From positions 310,001 through 374,000 of the forward strand of contig JAWWNJ010000045.1 of the NCBI GenBank assembly GCA_037176885.1: a DNA stretch of 64,000 nucleotides, read 5' to 3'. The notes below the pieces were generated by a model, which did not search any database, was not told the origin of the DNA, and saw nothing but the letters and a program-made list of their open reading frames with translations. The number at the start of each line of letters is the position of its first letter. The stretch's first letter is position 1. Shown here in pieces: positions 1 through 12,200 of this stretch. The position numbers and the translations under genes are program-made. The stretch comes from Favolaschia claudopus. Taxonomy: Eukaryota > Basidiomycota > Agaricomycetes > Agaricales > Mycenaceae.

Positions 1-1548
1 GTTAAACACTCGATGGGTGAAGCTCCGGTTCTCAAAAATCACTTACCCAAATTCCGATACGGTGGCTCATATTTTGAGCAAGTTACAGCAAGTACCATTA
101 CAAATTTCGGAGGACGGTGGACTACTTGCGTCCCTGATCGTCCTTCCGGAAAACGATGTGTGGTGGTGCGATTTGTTGGTATCGCTCGGCATCAACTTCG
201 CGTACACTTGGTCTTTCGCAAATGTTGCATCGATCTGCTGGGTAGCCATTGCATTTTTGCTAACCATCATCGATACATTCACAGGTAAATTACTGTGATT
301 TTATCCTGTTTACATTGCAATGCTAAAGACATCATTAGATTCTATCTCCATCAACCTATCCTCGCCATCGAATTTCATTGGGCTCACGGTAGCTTTTGCA
401 TGGCTCTGGCTCATCCCGCTTGTCATTACTTGGTTGCAATTTGGCTCGGGCTGCGACCGGGTCACCCTTCACCGTGCGTTGAAGCAGGCCAACAGGAACG
501 CATGTGTTGCTACTGAGAATGGTGCACCCGTTCTCGCTAGCACAAAGTCCAGTCAACGCGCAATATCAATCGCTCCTTACATTGGATCCCTCACTTCCGA
601 CGAACATCGCACCCCTCCCGTCTACAATTACGCCCGCCTTTTTCGCTGGTCCGCTGCTGTTGACACAGTATATGCGGCTTTCACAGTTGCCTCACAGCGC
701 GCGGCCCTCCATCTACCCGTTGAAGGCACGGTATGGGAGACTGGGGATCATGAATTTGAAATCAAGGCAGATAATAGACGCGGTTCGATGGAGAGCGTGT
801 CGAATTACATTTTCGCAGAAAATGATCAGCTCAAATTGAACCCGAACCTCGGTAACATAATATCTTCGAGCCTGATTTCTCGGATGATTTCCGCCTCGAT
901 TGGGGCCTTGTTTTTGACATGGGGAACCGTCGGCGGTGCCATTGTCGTGGCATGGTTTACACCCACCATTGGCGCGTTTATTCTGGTTGAATTTTTGGAT
1001 CGTACTGATCCCGATACTATAGGTCTATCTTGCGTATCCGGCAGCTATCTCATATATGCTATCAACTCGACCGTAGCATGGATATTGCTCGTGGTTTCCA
1101 ACCTATTGTCTGCCCTTTGGATTACTCCCAGTAATCCGGCACACAATATCAACACAAGTCAACACCCCCGCAGCTGCTCCCAGCGACTCTCAACTACTGT
1201 CGTACTCTTCCGCTGGACGGGTAAACTTCTCGCAGCTCTCAACGCAATCTGGCTTGTGCTTCACTGTATATTTCATTTCTCCGGTATATACGACACTTGT
1301 TGGTGTGACACTGCCATACTGCACTTTGGTTCAACGCGGTCGTATGCGGTCTGGATTTTAACACCTGCGGACGTCATGGCATTTCGATACCCTGGAGTCG
1401 GGGGAACTGTTCTTGCTTGGTTGGTTTGATTATATATCGTCGTATTCTATCTTCACTGACAACTTACGATTTGCGCTGCAGCGGGACAGTTCTTTTATTC
1501 CTTATACTCACGAATATTCTACTTGACCCTCTCAAACCTGTGTCGTAG
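1..1548 (+). CDS. Multi-pass membrane protein, 5' end outside window
   Basis: The gene enters from the left edge, with the first full codon at base 2. Proposed exons are 1-284, 339-1419 and 1482-1548; introns are 285-338 and 1420-1481, both GT-AG. The visible part is 476 residues without an internal stop. It aligns along its whole length with the complete paralogue at 19,782-22,093. Shared blocks include RFSKI.YPN, SLIVLPEND.WW, WSFANVAS, RTPP.YNYAR, GKLLAALNA.WLVL and YPGVGGTVLA. I see about six hydrophobic helices, so it is an integral membrane protein; function unknown. Bases 972-1022 correspond to a real intron in the paralogue. Here that stretch is 51 bp, starts with GC instead of GT, and is open in frame, so it may be a GC-AG intron or have become coding. 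The last exon ends in FLILTNILLDPL, matching the paralogue. Confident as a gene, not as a function. Confidence 0.8.
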
Positions 1549-1689
1549 TTGGTTCAAGCTTAATTACAAAGGAAGAAGAATTCAATAGACATCGAGTGCT
1601 TCACACCGCACCACTAGATAGACAGACAACCTACATCGACAATCCGTCTAGAGAATAGAGTACAATATGCTGTGTGGAGTATTAGCTAA

Positions 1690-1759
1690 AATACAAGCTG
1701 TTCAATTGAACCTTTACAACCACAAATACAATTGAACAAGAACGAGAACAGCTTGTATT
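1690..1759. repeat. 14 bp perfect inverted repeat in the convergent intergenic gap
   Basis: AATACAAGCTGTTC at 1690-1703 is the exact reverse complement of 1746-1759, with a 42 bp spacer. It lies between the ends of the membrane-protein gene (stop 1548) and the oppositely oriented F-box gene (stop 1835). It could be a bidirectional 3' end or RNA hairpin, or a small miniature-transposon remnant. No target duplication was evident. Confidence 0.6.
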
Positions 1760-1834
1760 CCAGGCACATAATGCGCATCCGAATTTCCTCGCGCGCAATG
1801 TTCAAATTTTAAGGAAAATAAATATCATCGGCAA

Positions 1835-2904
1835 TTATAATGGGCACACTACAAGCTCCACTCGACAAGATTCTCTCACCCAGCTCTGTAATAACTCCTC
1901 CAACGAATTCAGCGATTCGACACGCGGTCCCGCCTGTTCAATGATGATCACTAAATCAATTTTCAGTGGACGACGGTCAATGGCGCTGCGCACTGTGTCT
2001 GCGAAGAATTGGTGTGCATATGCCGTCGCCGAAAACCGAAGGCGCAGGAGCTGCAGAGCTTTACAGGGCGCAATGAGGGCGGAGAGCGAAGCTACACCTA
2101 GTTGGAACAATCACCGACATATTATTTCAAATCAATCATCGAAAATTACATACGGATGTCGGTAAACGCGATGGACAGCTCGAGCTCGCGCAATGTGACA
2201 CTGACAGTCAAGAGATATTCTGCCAGATGGTGCAGTTCGCTACGATAGACCTGGTCTACCGCCAACACCGTTATGTTCAAACGCATAACAGCAATCCAAG
2301 GAAGAATCCGCAACATTGAGTCACGGATGATAACGGTGGATATACTCGTGCCTTCAGCAAATTCGGTGCGAGGATCATTCTGGCCTGGAATCAAAGGCAC
2401 AGGGGTGATATTTTCCAATGTGAGGTGTTTGAGACGTTCAAGGACGCCTACAGCACGGGGGATTGAAGAGGAGGGCACTTTTGTCAGCGTAAGGCGCTCG
2501 ATATTAGGAAGCGCGGATAATAGCGCGATGGGAACATCTGTTAGCGAAATCTCGCGGATATTTTGCAGATCCACAAGACGCGGAGTGACATCGATAATCG
2601 TTGTGTATTTGGCGGTTACTCCGGGGATGACAAGCTGACCTACAGCAGCGAGGAGAAGTGAATCAGGGAGGTTCAGAGTTTGAACGACCGGGGGAATGGT
2701 TGTATGGGGACTTGTGAGGAGCGCGTTGAGCTCTACTGCGCGGGAGAGACGCCGTGGGTTAAGAGTGATTACGGCGAACGAGCGATAGCGGGTAATTTGC
2801 AGCCAAGCATGGCAAGTGAGCGCTGCTTTGCGAAGGGTCGGATGATCGTCATGAAGATAGTCAAGGATGAGTGGCCACAGCTCGGGAGGGAGAGGAGAAG
2901 GCAT
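1835..2904 (-). CDS. F-box protein (basidiomycete type)
   Basis: Two exons on the minus strand, 2904-2154 and 2097-1835, with a 56 bp intron, give a 337-residue protein. The start is the ATG at 2904 because the product then opens directly with the F-box: PLPPELWPLILDYL, then TLRKAALTCHAW. An upstream in-frame ATG at 3033 would add 43 residues unlike the family. The remainder has leucine-spaced segments (LPNIERLTLTKV, LERLKHLTLENI, LRELELSIAF) that look like degenerate leucine-rich repeats, as expected for a substrate-binding half. F-box proteins of this kind act as SCF ubiquitin-ligase adaptors; the target is unknown. The 5' flank runs directly into the 1,710 bp satellite about 260 bp upstream, so its promoter region abuts the array. 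Confidence 0.8.
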
Positions 2905-3160
2905 GGACAAGGAATCAGTGGATTCTTCGTGCGAATGTGATGAGTCCGAGTTTGATCCGAGTATCGGTAAGGTCCGATGGATTTTCGAAAAACGAAGATT
3001 TACAGTACAACCAAAGAAAGCGCAAGCATACACTCATTGGCCAACGGCATAGGATTTTAGGAATCATCGACAATGAAACTTGAGTTCTTGTTGAGTTCAA
3101 ACAAAAACGGGAGACAATGTGTTTGACCATGTTTGGCCATGCGCTGACGCAAGCACCTCA

Positions 3161-3174
3161 TTGAGGTGGACTCT
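3161..3174 (+). repeat. Left terminal inverted repeat of the 1,710 bp array
   Basis: TTGAGGTGGACTCT. Its reverse complement, with one mismatch, is at the other end of the array (15128-15141). The repeat unit itself starts three bases inside it, at 3164. The preceding seven bases CACCTCA also pair with TGAGGTG, giving a 15 bp palindrome at 3154-3168. Confidence 0.75.
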
Positions 3175-3197
3175 AGTGCAGTGCCTTGGCAGCATAA

Positions 3198-3218
3198 TCT
3201 TGCCTTTTTTGGGCAAGA
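3198..3218 (+). other. Left subterminal hairpin of each repeat unit
   Basis: TCTTGCC (3198-3204) and GGCAAGA (3212-3218) pair as a 7 bp stem around TTTTTTG, about 35 bp inside the unit. It recurs every 1,710 bp through 13,458. Confidence 0.6.
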
Positions 3219-6200
3219 GGTTTTTCACACGGCTCCTCGCCCTCCTTCTCACCTCTCTCTCTTCGGTTTGCTCTCTAGGGTCATTCCCGGCCACAACCCG
3301 CCTCGCATCGCAACTGAAAATTGCAGCCACCTCTCTCTTCGCCTGCTAGAGAGACTTCTCTCACTGCAACGGCTCCGCAACCTCTTGGAGACTTGGCATC
3401 GAATACACATGCAGCAGCGCACGTTGTGCCCTCAAGACTCACGGAAGAGCACTCCGCTGGTTGCAGCTTGGTCTGGTGTGTTCATGATCAGACCGTTGTC
3501 GACGGTGATGGGTTTATGGTAAGTAAAACAACACTTGATTCACTTCGAATGTCGCCATAACTTGAATCCCCGTTGTACAGCTCTTTCATTGACACCCATG
3601 GTAGCAACAGAGAACTTTTGCCTCGGTCTCATCTGCCTGCATCAACCTGAATCATAATGCCTGGGATTCGTGTCTACATCTTACCTTTGGCGACACCGGC
3701 GCCCTCGTCCGCATGCTAACTTGCTTTTCGCGCCCGAGCTCTTTCTCTCTCATCTGCACTCGCCGATGTCTCCATCGCAATCCATATCTCAGCACGTCTA
3801 CAATACCACTACACCTCGCCACACCTTTGTCACCGACGGCAAGCGCTGCGCCACGCGCGCGCCGGCAAATCTGCACCTCAAACCCGCTATCCCTCCGTCC
3901 CCTCCCGCCACTCTGCTTTCACTGACCCCGACCTCAATCCGGGCACGCCCCGGGCATCATCACCGCCCTCCATGCCTTTCAACACCAACGCCAAGCCCTA
4001 CCACGAGCCCTCGCCTCCGGATACGCACCCTGAATCTATATCCCGCCGCCATGCGCTGTCACTCGTGCCGCCCTTGGACAATTTCAAGGCCAAACAATAT
4101 CATTCAAGTTCCGCGAAATCAAGACGTACTCTCTTCCCGCGTGCGCGCGATCCCGGCGCAGCGAGTTTCATGCTTTCAACGCGGCGCTGCTGGACCCGGG
4201 GCAAATTCAAAGTAAGCTCTTTTCGTTTCTGATGAGCAAACGAACGAGCTAAGTGGATAAATAAATAGCTCACCTCGTCGCAGATTAACATTGCACGCAT
4301 TGTCTCGCTTTGCGCTGGGGAAGGATTTGAGCAAGCCGGGAACGGCAGCGCGGAAGGGCAATCAATGTTCGCTTACGCGTTCGCGGCGAGATGAGCGGGA
4401 GGCGGGAAGTCATATTCAGTGATTCAAGCACCATGTCTTGGTACGTTCGGTATCACCTCAATCATTGTCTTAGCTTGTTTTTATAGTTCTACATACATGT
4501 TGGTATCTAGTCTGTAGATATTTCCGTAAACGATATGAGAGAATCTGCCTAACAACGAACAATCAAAAACAAGAAAATAGCCAGAAAGGCTTGCCCATTG
4601 AGGAGGAGATACATGGTGGGTGTTTTAGGTGAGAAATATGAGCAGATCATGATTTTGCAGGGAATGGGAGAGGAAATGGAAGGAAAGAATGGGGCACAGT
4701 AAGGATCGAACGAGAGACCTTGGCAAAAGTTCAAAAAAGAAGACATATCTTAGCATACCTCTAGAGCATTGAAGTACACGTAGTCACTGCCTACTGCCTT
4801 CTACATCCACCCCCTTCCGATTATTTGAATAGAAAATCTATTCAAATATTCGCCAAGACATAGCACCAGAGCCAGGTGGACTCTAGTGCAGTGCCTTGGC
4901 AGCATAATCTTGCCTTTTTTGGGCAAGAGGTTTTTCACACGGCTCCTCGCCCTCCTTCTCACCTCTCTCTCTTCGGTTTGCTCTCTAGGGTCATTCCCGG
5001 CCACAACCCGCCTCGCATCGCAACTGAAAATTGCAGCCACCTCTCTCTTCGCCTGCTAGAGAGACTTCTCTCACTGCAACGGCTCCGCAACCTCTTGGAG
5101 ACTTGGCATCGAATACACATGCAGCAGCGCACGTTGTGCCCTCAAGACTCACGGAAGAGCACTCCGCTGGTTGCAGCTTGGTCTGGTGTGTTCATGATCA
5201 GACCGTTGTCGACGGTGATGGGTTTATGGTAAGTAAAACAACACTTGATTCACTTCGAATGTCGCCATAACTTGAATCCCCGTTGTACAGCTCTTTCATT
5301 GACACCCATGGTAGCAACAGAGAACTTTTGCCTCGGTCTCATCTGCCTGCATCAACCTGAATCATAATGCCTGGGATTCGTGTCTACATCTTACCTTTGG
5401 CGACACCGGCGCCCTCGTCCGCATGCTAACTTGCTTTTCGCGCCCGAGCTCTTTCTCTCTCATCTGCACTCGCCGATGTCTCCATCGCAATCCATATCTC
5501 AGCACGTCTACAATACCACTACACCTCGCCACACCTTTGTCACCGACGGCAAGCGCTGCGCCACGCGCGCGCCGGCAAATCTGCACCTCAAACCCGCTAT
5601 CCCTCCGTCCCCTCCCGCCACTCTGCTTTCACTGACCCCGACCTCAATCCGGGCACGCCCCGGGCATCATCACCGCCCTCCATGCCTTTCAACACCAACG
5701 CCAAGCCCTACCACGAGCCCTCGCCTCCGGATACGCACCCTGAATCTATATCCCGCCGCCATGCGCTGTCACTCGTGCCGCCCTTGGACAATTTCAAGGC
5801 CAAACAATATCATTCAAGTTCCGCGAAATCAAGACGTACTCTCTTCCCGCGTGCGCGCGATCCCGGCGCAGCGAGTTTCATGCTTTCAACGCGGCGCTGC
5901 TGGACCCGGGGCAAATTCAAAGTAAGCTCTTTTCGTTTCTGATGAGCAAACGAACGAGCTAAGTGGATAAATAAATAGCTCACCTCGTCGCAGATTAACA
6001 TTGCACGCATTGTCTCGCTTTGCGCTGGGGAAGGATTTGAGCAAGCCGGGAACGGCAGCGCGGAAGGGCAATCAATGTTCGCTTACGCGTTCGCGGCGAG
6101 ATGAGCGGGAGGCGGGAAGTCATATTCAGTGATTCAAGCACCATGTCTTGGTACGTTCGGTATCACCTCAATCATTGTCTTAGCTTGTTTTTATAGTTCT

Positions 6201-9200
6201 ACATACATGTTGGTATCTAGTCTGTAGATATTTCCGTAAACGATATGAGAGAATCTGCCTAACAACGAACAATCAAAAACAAGAAAATAGCCAGAAAGGC
6301 TTGCCCATTGAGGAGGAGATACATGGTGGGTGTTTTAGGTGAGAAATATGAGCAGATCATGATTTTGCAGGGAATGGGAGAGGAAATGGAAGGAAAGAAT
6401 GGGGCACAGTAAGGATCGAACGAGAGACCTTGGCAAAAGTTCAAAAAAGAAGACATATCTTAGCATACCTCTAGAGCATTGAAGTACACGTAGTCACTGC
6501 CTACTGCCTTCTACATCCACCCCCTTCCGATTATTTGAATAGAAAATCTATTCAAATATTCGCCAAGACATAGCACCAGAGCCAGGTGGACTCTAGTGCA
6601 GTGCCTTGGCAGCATAATCTTGCCTTTTTTGGGCAAGAGGTTTTTCACACGGCTCCTCGCCCTCCTTCTCACCTCTCTCTCTTCGGTTTGCTCTCTAGGG
6701 TCATTCCCGGCCACAACCCGCCTCGCATCGCAACTGAAAATTGCAGCCACCTCTCTCTTCGCCTGCTAGAGAGACTTCTCTCACTGCAACGGCTCCGCAA
6801 CCTCTTGGAGACTTGGCATCGAATACACATGCAGCAGCGCACGTTGTGCCCTCAAGACTCACGGAAGAGCACTCCGCTGGTTGCAGCTTGGTCTGGTGTG
6901 TTCATGATCAGACCGTTGTCGACGGTGATGGGTTTATGGTAAGTAAAACAACACTTGATTCACTTCGAATGTCGCCATAACTTGAATCCCCGTTGTACAG
7001 CTCTTTCATTGACACCCATGGTAGCAACAGAGAACTTTTGCCTCGGTCTCATCTGCCTGCATCAACCTGAATCATAATGCCTGGGATTCGTGTCTACATC
7101 TTACCTTTGGCGACACCGGCGCCCTCGTCCGCATGCTAACTTGCTTTTCGCGCCCGAGCTCTTTCTCTCTCATCTGCACTCGCCGATGTCTCCATCGCAA
7201 TCCATATCTCAGCACGTCTACAATACCACTACACCTCGCCACACCTTTGTCACCGACGGCAAGCGCTGCGCCACGCGCGCGCCGGCAAATCTGCACCTCA
7301 AACCCGCTATCCCTCCGTCCCCTCCCGCCACTCTGCTTTCACTGACCCCGACCTCAATCCGGGCACGCCCCGGGCATCATCACCGCCCTCCATGCCTTTC
7401 AACACCAACGCCAAGCCCTACCACGAGCCCTCGCCTCCGGATACGCACCCTGAATCTATATCCCGCCGCCATGCGCTGTCACTCGTGCCGCCCTTGGACA
7501 ATTTCAAGGCCAAACAATATCATTCAAGTTCCGCGAAATCAAGACGTACTCTCTTCCCGCGTGCGCGCGATCCCGGCGCAGCGAGTTTCATGCTTTCAAC
7601 GCGGCGCTGCTGGACCCGGGGCAAATTCAAAGTAAGCTCTTTTCGTTTCTGATGAGCAAACGAACGAGCTAAGTGGATAAATAAATAGCTCACCTCGTCG
7701 CAGATTAACATTGCACGCATTGTCTCGCTTTGCGCTGGGGAAGGATTTGAGCAAGCCGGGAACGGCAGCGCGGAAGGGCAATCAATGTTCGCTTACGCGT
7801 TCGCGGCGAGATGAGCGGGAGGCGGGAAGTCATATTCAGTGATTCAAGCACCATGTCTTGGTACGTTCGGTATCACCTCAATCATTGTCTTAGCTTGTTT
7901 TTATAGTTCTACATACATGTTGGTATCTAGTCTGTAGATATTTCCGTAAACGATATGAGAGAATCTGCCTAACAACGAACAATCAAAAACAAGAAAATAG
8001 CCAGAAAGGCTTGCCCATTGAGGAGGAGATACATGGTGGGTGTTTTAGGTGAGAAATATGAGCAGATCATGATTTTGCAGGGAATGGGAGAGGAAATGGA
8101 AGGAAAGAATGGGGCACAGTAAGGATCGAACGAGAGACCTTGGCAAAAGTTCAAAAAAGAAGACATATCTTAGCATACCTCTAGAGCATTGAAGTACACG
8201 TAGTCACTGCCTACTGCCTTCTACATCCACCCCCTTCCGATTATTTGAATAGAAAATCTATTCAAATATTCGCCAAGACATAGCACCAGAGCCAGGTGGA
8301 CTCTAGTGCAGTGCCTTGGCAGCATAATCTTGCCTTTTTTGGGCAAGAGGTTTTTCACACGGCTCCTCGCCCTCCTTCTCACCTCTCTCTCTTCGGTTTG
8401 CTCTCTAGGGTCATTCCCGGCCACAACCCGCCTCGCATCGCAACTGAAAATTGCAGCCACCTCTCTCTTCGCCTGCTAGAGAGACTTCTCTCACTGCAAC
8501 GGCTCCGCAACCTCTTGGAGACTTGGCATCGAATACACATGCAGCAGCGCACGTTGTGCCCTCAAGACTCACGGAAGAGCACTCCGCTGGTTGCAGCTTG
8601 GTCTGGTGTGTTCATGATCAGACCGTTGTCGACGGTGATGGGTTTATGGTAAGTAAAACAACACTTGATTCACTTCGAATGTCGCCATAACTTGAATCCC
8701 CGTTGTACAGCTCTTTCATTGACACCCATGGTAGCAACAGAGAACTTTTGCCTCGGTCTCATCTGCCTGCATCAACCTGAATCATAATGCCTGGGATTCG
8801 TGTCTACATCTTACCTTTGGCGACACCGGCGCCCTCGTCCGCATGCTAACTTGCTTTTCGCGCCCGAGCTCTTTCTCTCTCATCTGCACTCGCCGATGTC
8901 TCCATCGCAATCCATATCTCAGCACGTCTACAATACCACTACACCTCGCCACACCTTTGTCACCGACGGCAAGCGCTGCGCCACGCGCGCGCCGGCAAAT
9001 CTGCACCTCAAACCCGCTATCCCTCCGTCCCCTCCCGCCACTCTGCTTTCACTGACCCCGACCTCAATCCGGGCACGCCCCGGGCATCATCACCGCCCTC
9101 CATGCCTTTCAACACCAACGCCAAGCCCTACCACGAGCCCTCGCCTCCGGATACGCACCCTGAATCTATATCCCGCCGCCATGCGCTGTCACTCGTGCCG

Positions 9201-12200
9201 CCCTTGGACAATTTCAAGGCCAAACAATATCATTCAAGTTCCGCGAAATCAAGACGTACTCTCTTCCCGCGTGCGCGCGATCCCGGCGCAGCGAGTTTCA
9301 TGCTTTCAACGCGGCGCTGCTGGACCCGGGGCAAATTCAAAGTAAGCTCTTTTCGTTTCTGATGAGCAAACGAACGAGCTAAGTGGATAAATAAATAGCT
9401 CACCTCGTCGCAGATTAACATTGCACGCATTGTCTCGCTTTGCGCTGGGGAAGGATTTGAGCAAGCCGGGAACGGCAGCGCGGAAGGGCAATCAATGTTC
9501 GCTTACGCGTTCGCGGCGAGATGAGCGGGAGGCGGGAAGTCATATTCAGTGATTCAAGCACCATGTCTTGGTACGTTCGGTATCACCTCAATCATTGTCT
9601 TAGCTTGTTTTTATAGTTCTACATACATGTTGGTATCTAGTCTGTAGATATTTCCGTAAACGATATGAGAGAATCTGCCTAACAACGAACAATCAAAAAC
9701 AAGAAAATAGCCAGAAAGGCTTGCCCATTGAGGAGGAGATACATGGTGGGTGTTTTAGGTGAGAAATATGAGCAGATCATGATTTTGCAGGGAATGGGAG
9801 AGGAAATGGAAGGAAAGAATGGGGCACAGTAAGGATCGAACGAGAGACCTTGGCAAAAGTTCAAAAAAGAAGACATATCTTAGCATACCTCTAGAGCATT
9901 GAAGTACACGTAGTCACTGCCTACTGCCTTCTACATCCACCCCCTTCCGATTATTTGAATAGAAAATCTATTCAAATATTCGCCAAGACATAGCACCAGA
10001 GCCAGGTGGACTCTAGTGCAGTGCCTTGGCAGCATAATCTTGCCTTTTTTGGGCAAGAGGTTTTTCACACGGCTCCTCGCCCTCCTTCTCACCTCTCTCT
10101 CTTCGGTTTGCTCTCTAGGGTCATTCCCGGCCACAACCCGCCTCGCATCGCAACTGAAAATTGCAGCCACCTCTCTCTTCGCCTGCTAGAGAGACTTCTC
10201 TCACTGCAACGGCTCCGCAACCTCTTGGAGACTTGGCATCGAATACACATGCAGCAGCGCACGTTGTGCCCTCAAGACTCACGGAAGAGCACTCCGCTGG
10301 TTGCAGCTTGGTCTGGTGTGTTCATGATCAGACCGTTGTCGACGGTGATGGGTTTATGGTAAGTAAAACAACACTTGATTCACTTCGAATGTCGCCATAA
10401 CTTGAATCCCCGTTGTACAGCTCTTTCATTGACACCCATGGTAGCAACAGAGAACTTTTGCCTCGGTCTCATCTGCCTGCATCAACCTGAATCATAATGC
10501 CTGGGATTCGTGTCTACATCTTACCTTTGGCGACACCGGCGCCCTCGTCCGCATGCTAACTTGCTTTTCGCGCCCGAGCTCTTTCTCTCTCATCTGCACT
10601 CGCCGATGTCTCCATCGCAATCCATATCTCAGCACGTCTACAATACCACTACACCTCGCCACACCTTTGTCACCGACGGCAAGCGCTGCGCCACGCGCGC
10701 GCCGGCAAATCTGCACCTCAAACCCGCTATCCCTCCGTCCCCTCCCGCCACTCTGCTTTCACTGACCCCGACCTCAATCCGGGCACGCCCCGGGCATCAT
10801 CACCGCCCTCCATGCCTTTCAACACCAACGCCAAGCCCTACCACGAGCCCTCGCCTCCGGATACGCACCCTGAATCTATATCCCGCCGCCATGCGCTGTC
10901 ACTCGTGCCGCCCTTGGACAATTTCAAGGCCAAACAATATCATTCAAGTTCCGCGAAATCAAGACGTACTCTCTTCCCGCGTGCGCGCGATCCCGGCGCA
11001 GCGAGTTTCATGCTTTCAACGCGGCGCTGCTGGACCCGGGGCAAATTCAAAGTAAGCTCTTTTCGTTTCTGATGAGCAAACAAACGAGCTAAGTGGATAA
11101 ATAAATAGCTCACCTCGTCGCAGATTAACATTGCACGCATTGTCTCGCTTTGCGCTGGGGAAGGATTTGAGCAAGCCGGGAACGGCAGCGCGGAAGGGCA
11201 ATCAATGTTCGCTTACGCGTTCGCGGCGAGATGAGCGGGAGGCGGGAAGTCATATTCAGTGATTCAAGCACCATGTCTTGGTACGTTCGGTATCACCTCA
11301 ATCATTGTCTTAGCTTGTTTTTATAGTTCTACATACATGTTGGTATCTAGTCTGTAGATATTTCCGTAAACGATATGAGAGAATCTGCCTAACAACGAAC
11401 AATCAAAAACAAGAAAATAGCCAGAAAGGCTTGCCCATTGAGGAGGAGATACATGGTGGGTGTTTTAGGTGAGAAATATGAGCAGATCATGATTTTGCAG
11501 GGAATGGGAGAGGAAATGGAAGGAAAGAATGGGGCACAGTAAGGATCGAACGAGAGACCTTGGCAAAAGTTCAAAAAAGAAGACATATCTTAGCATACCT
11601 CTAGAGCATTGAAGTACACGTAGTCACTGCCTACTGCCTTCTACATCCACCCCCTTCCGATTATTTGAATAGAAAATCTATTCAAATATTCGCCAAGACA
11701 TAGCACCAGAGCCAGGTGGACTCTAGTGCAGTGCCTTGGCAGCATAATCTTGCCTTTTTTGGGCAAGAGGTTTTTCACACGGCTCCTCGCCCTCCTTCTC
11801 ACCTCTCTCTCTTCGGTTTGCTCTCTAGGGTCATTCCCGGCCACAACCCGCCTCGCATCGCAACTGAAAATTGCAGCCACCTCTCTCTTCGCCTGCTAGA
11901 GAGACTTCTCTCACTGCAACGGCTCCGCAACCTCTTGGAGACTTGGCATCGAATACACATGCAGCAGCGCACGTTGTGCCCTCAAGACTCACGGAAGAGC
12001 ACTCCGCTGGTTGCAGCTTGGTCTGGTGTGTTCATGATCAGACCGTTGTCGACGGTGATGGGTTTATGGTAAGTAAAACAACACTTGATTCACTTCGAAT
12101 GTCGCCATAACTTGAATCCCCGTTGTACAGCTCTTTCATTGACACCCATGGTAGCAACAGAGAACTTTTGCCTCGGTCTCATCTGCCTGCATCAACCTGA

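Noticed and set aside
2905..3033. Upstream ATG (3033) as the F-box protein start
   Set aside because: The extra 43 residues are unlike F-box proteins, and the F-box begins immediately after the ATG at 2904.
3670..4215. 181-codon frame in every 1,710 bp unit as a conserved protein
   Set aside because: Identity between units is at the DNA level and so gives no evidence for coding. Overlapping frames are equally open, and the product resembles nothing known.
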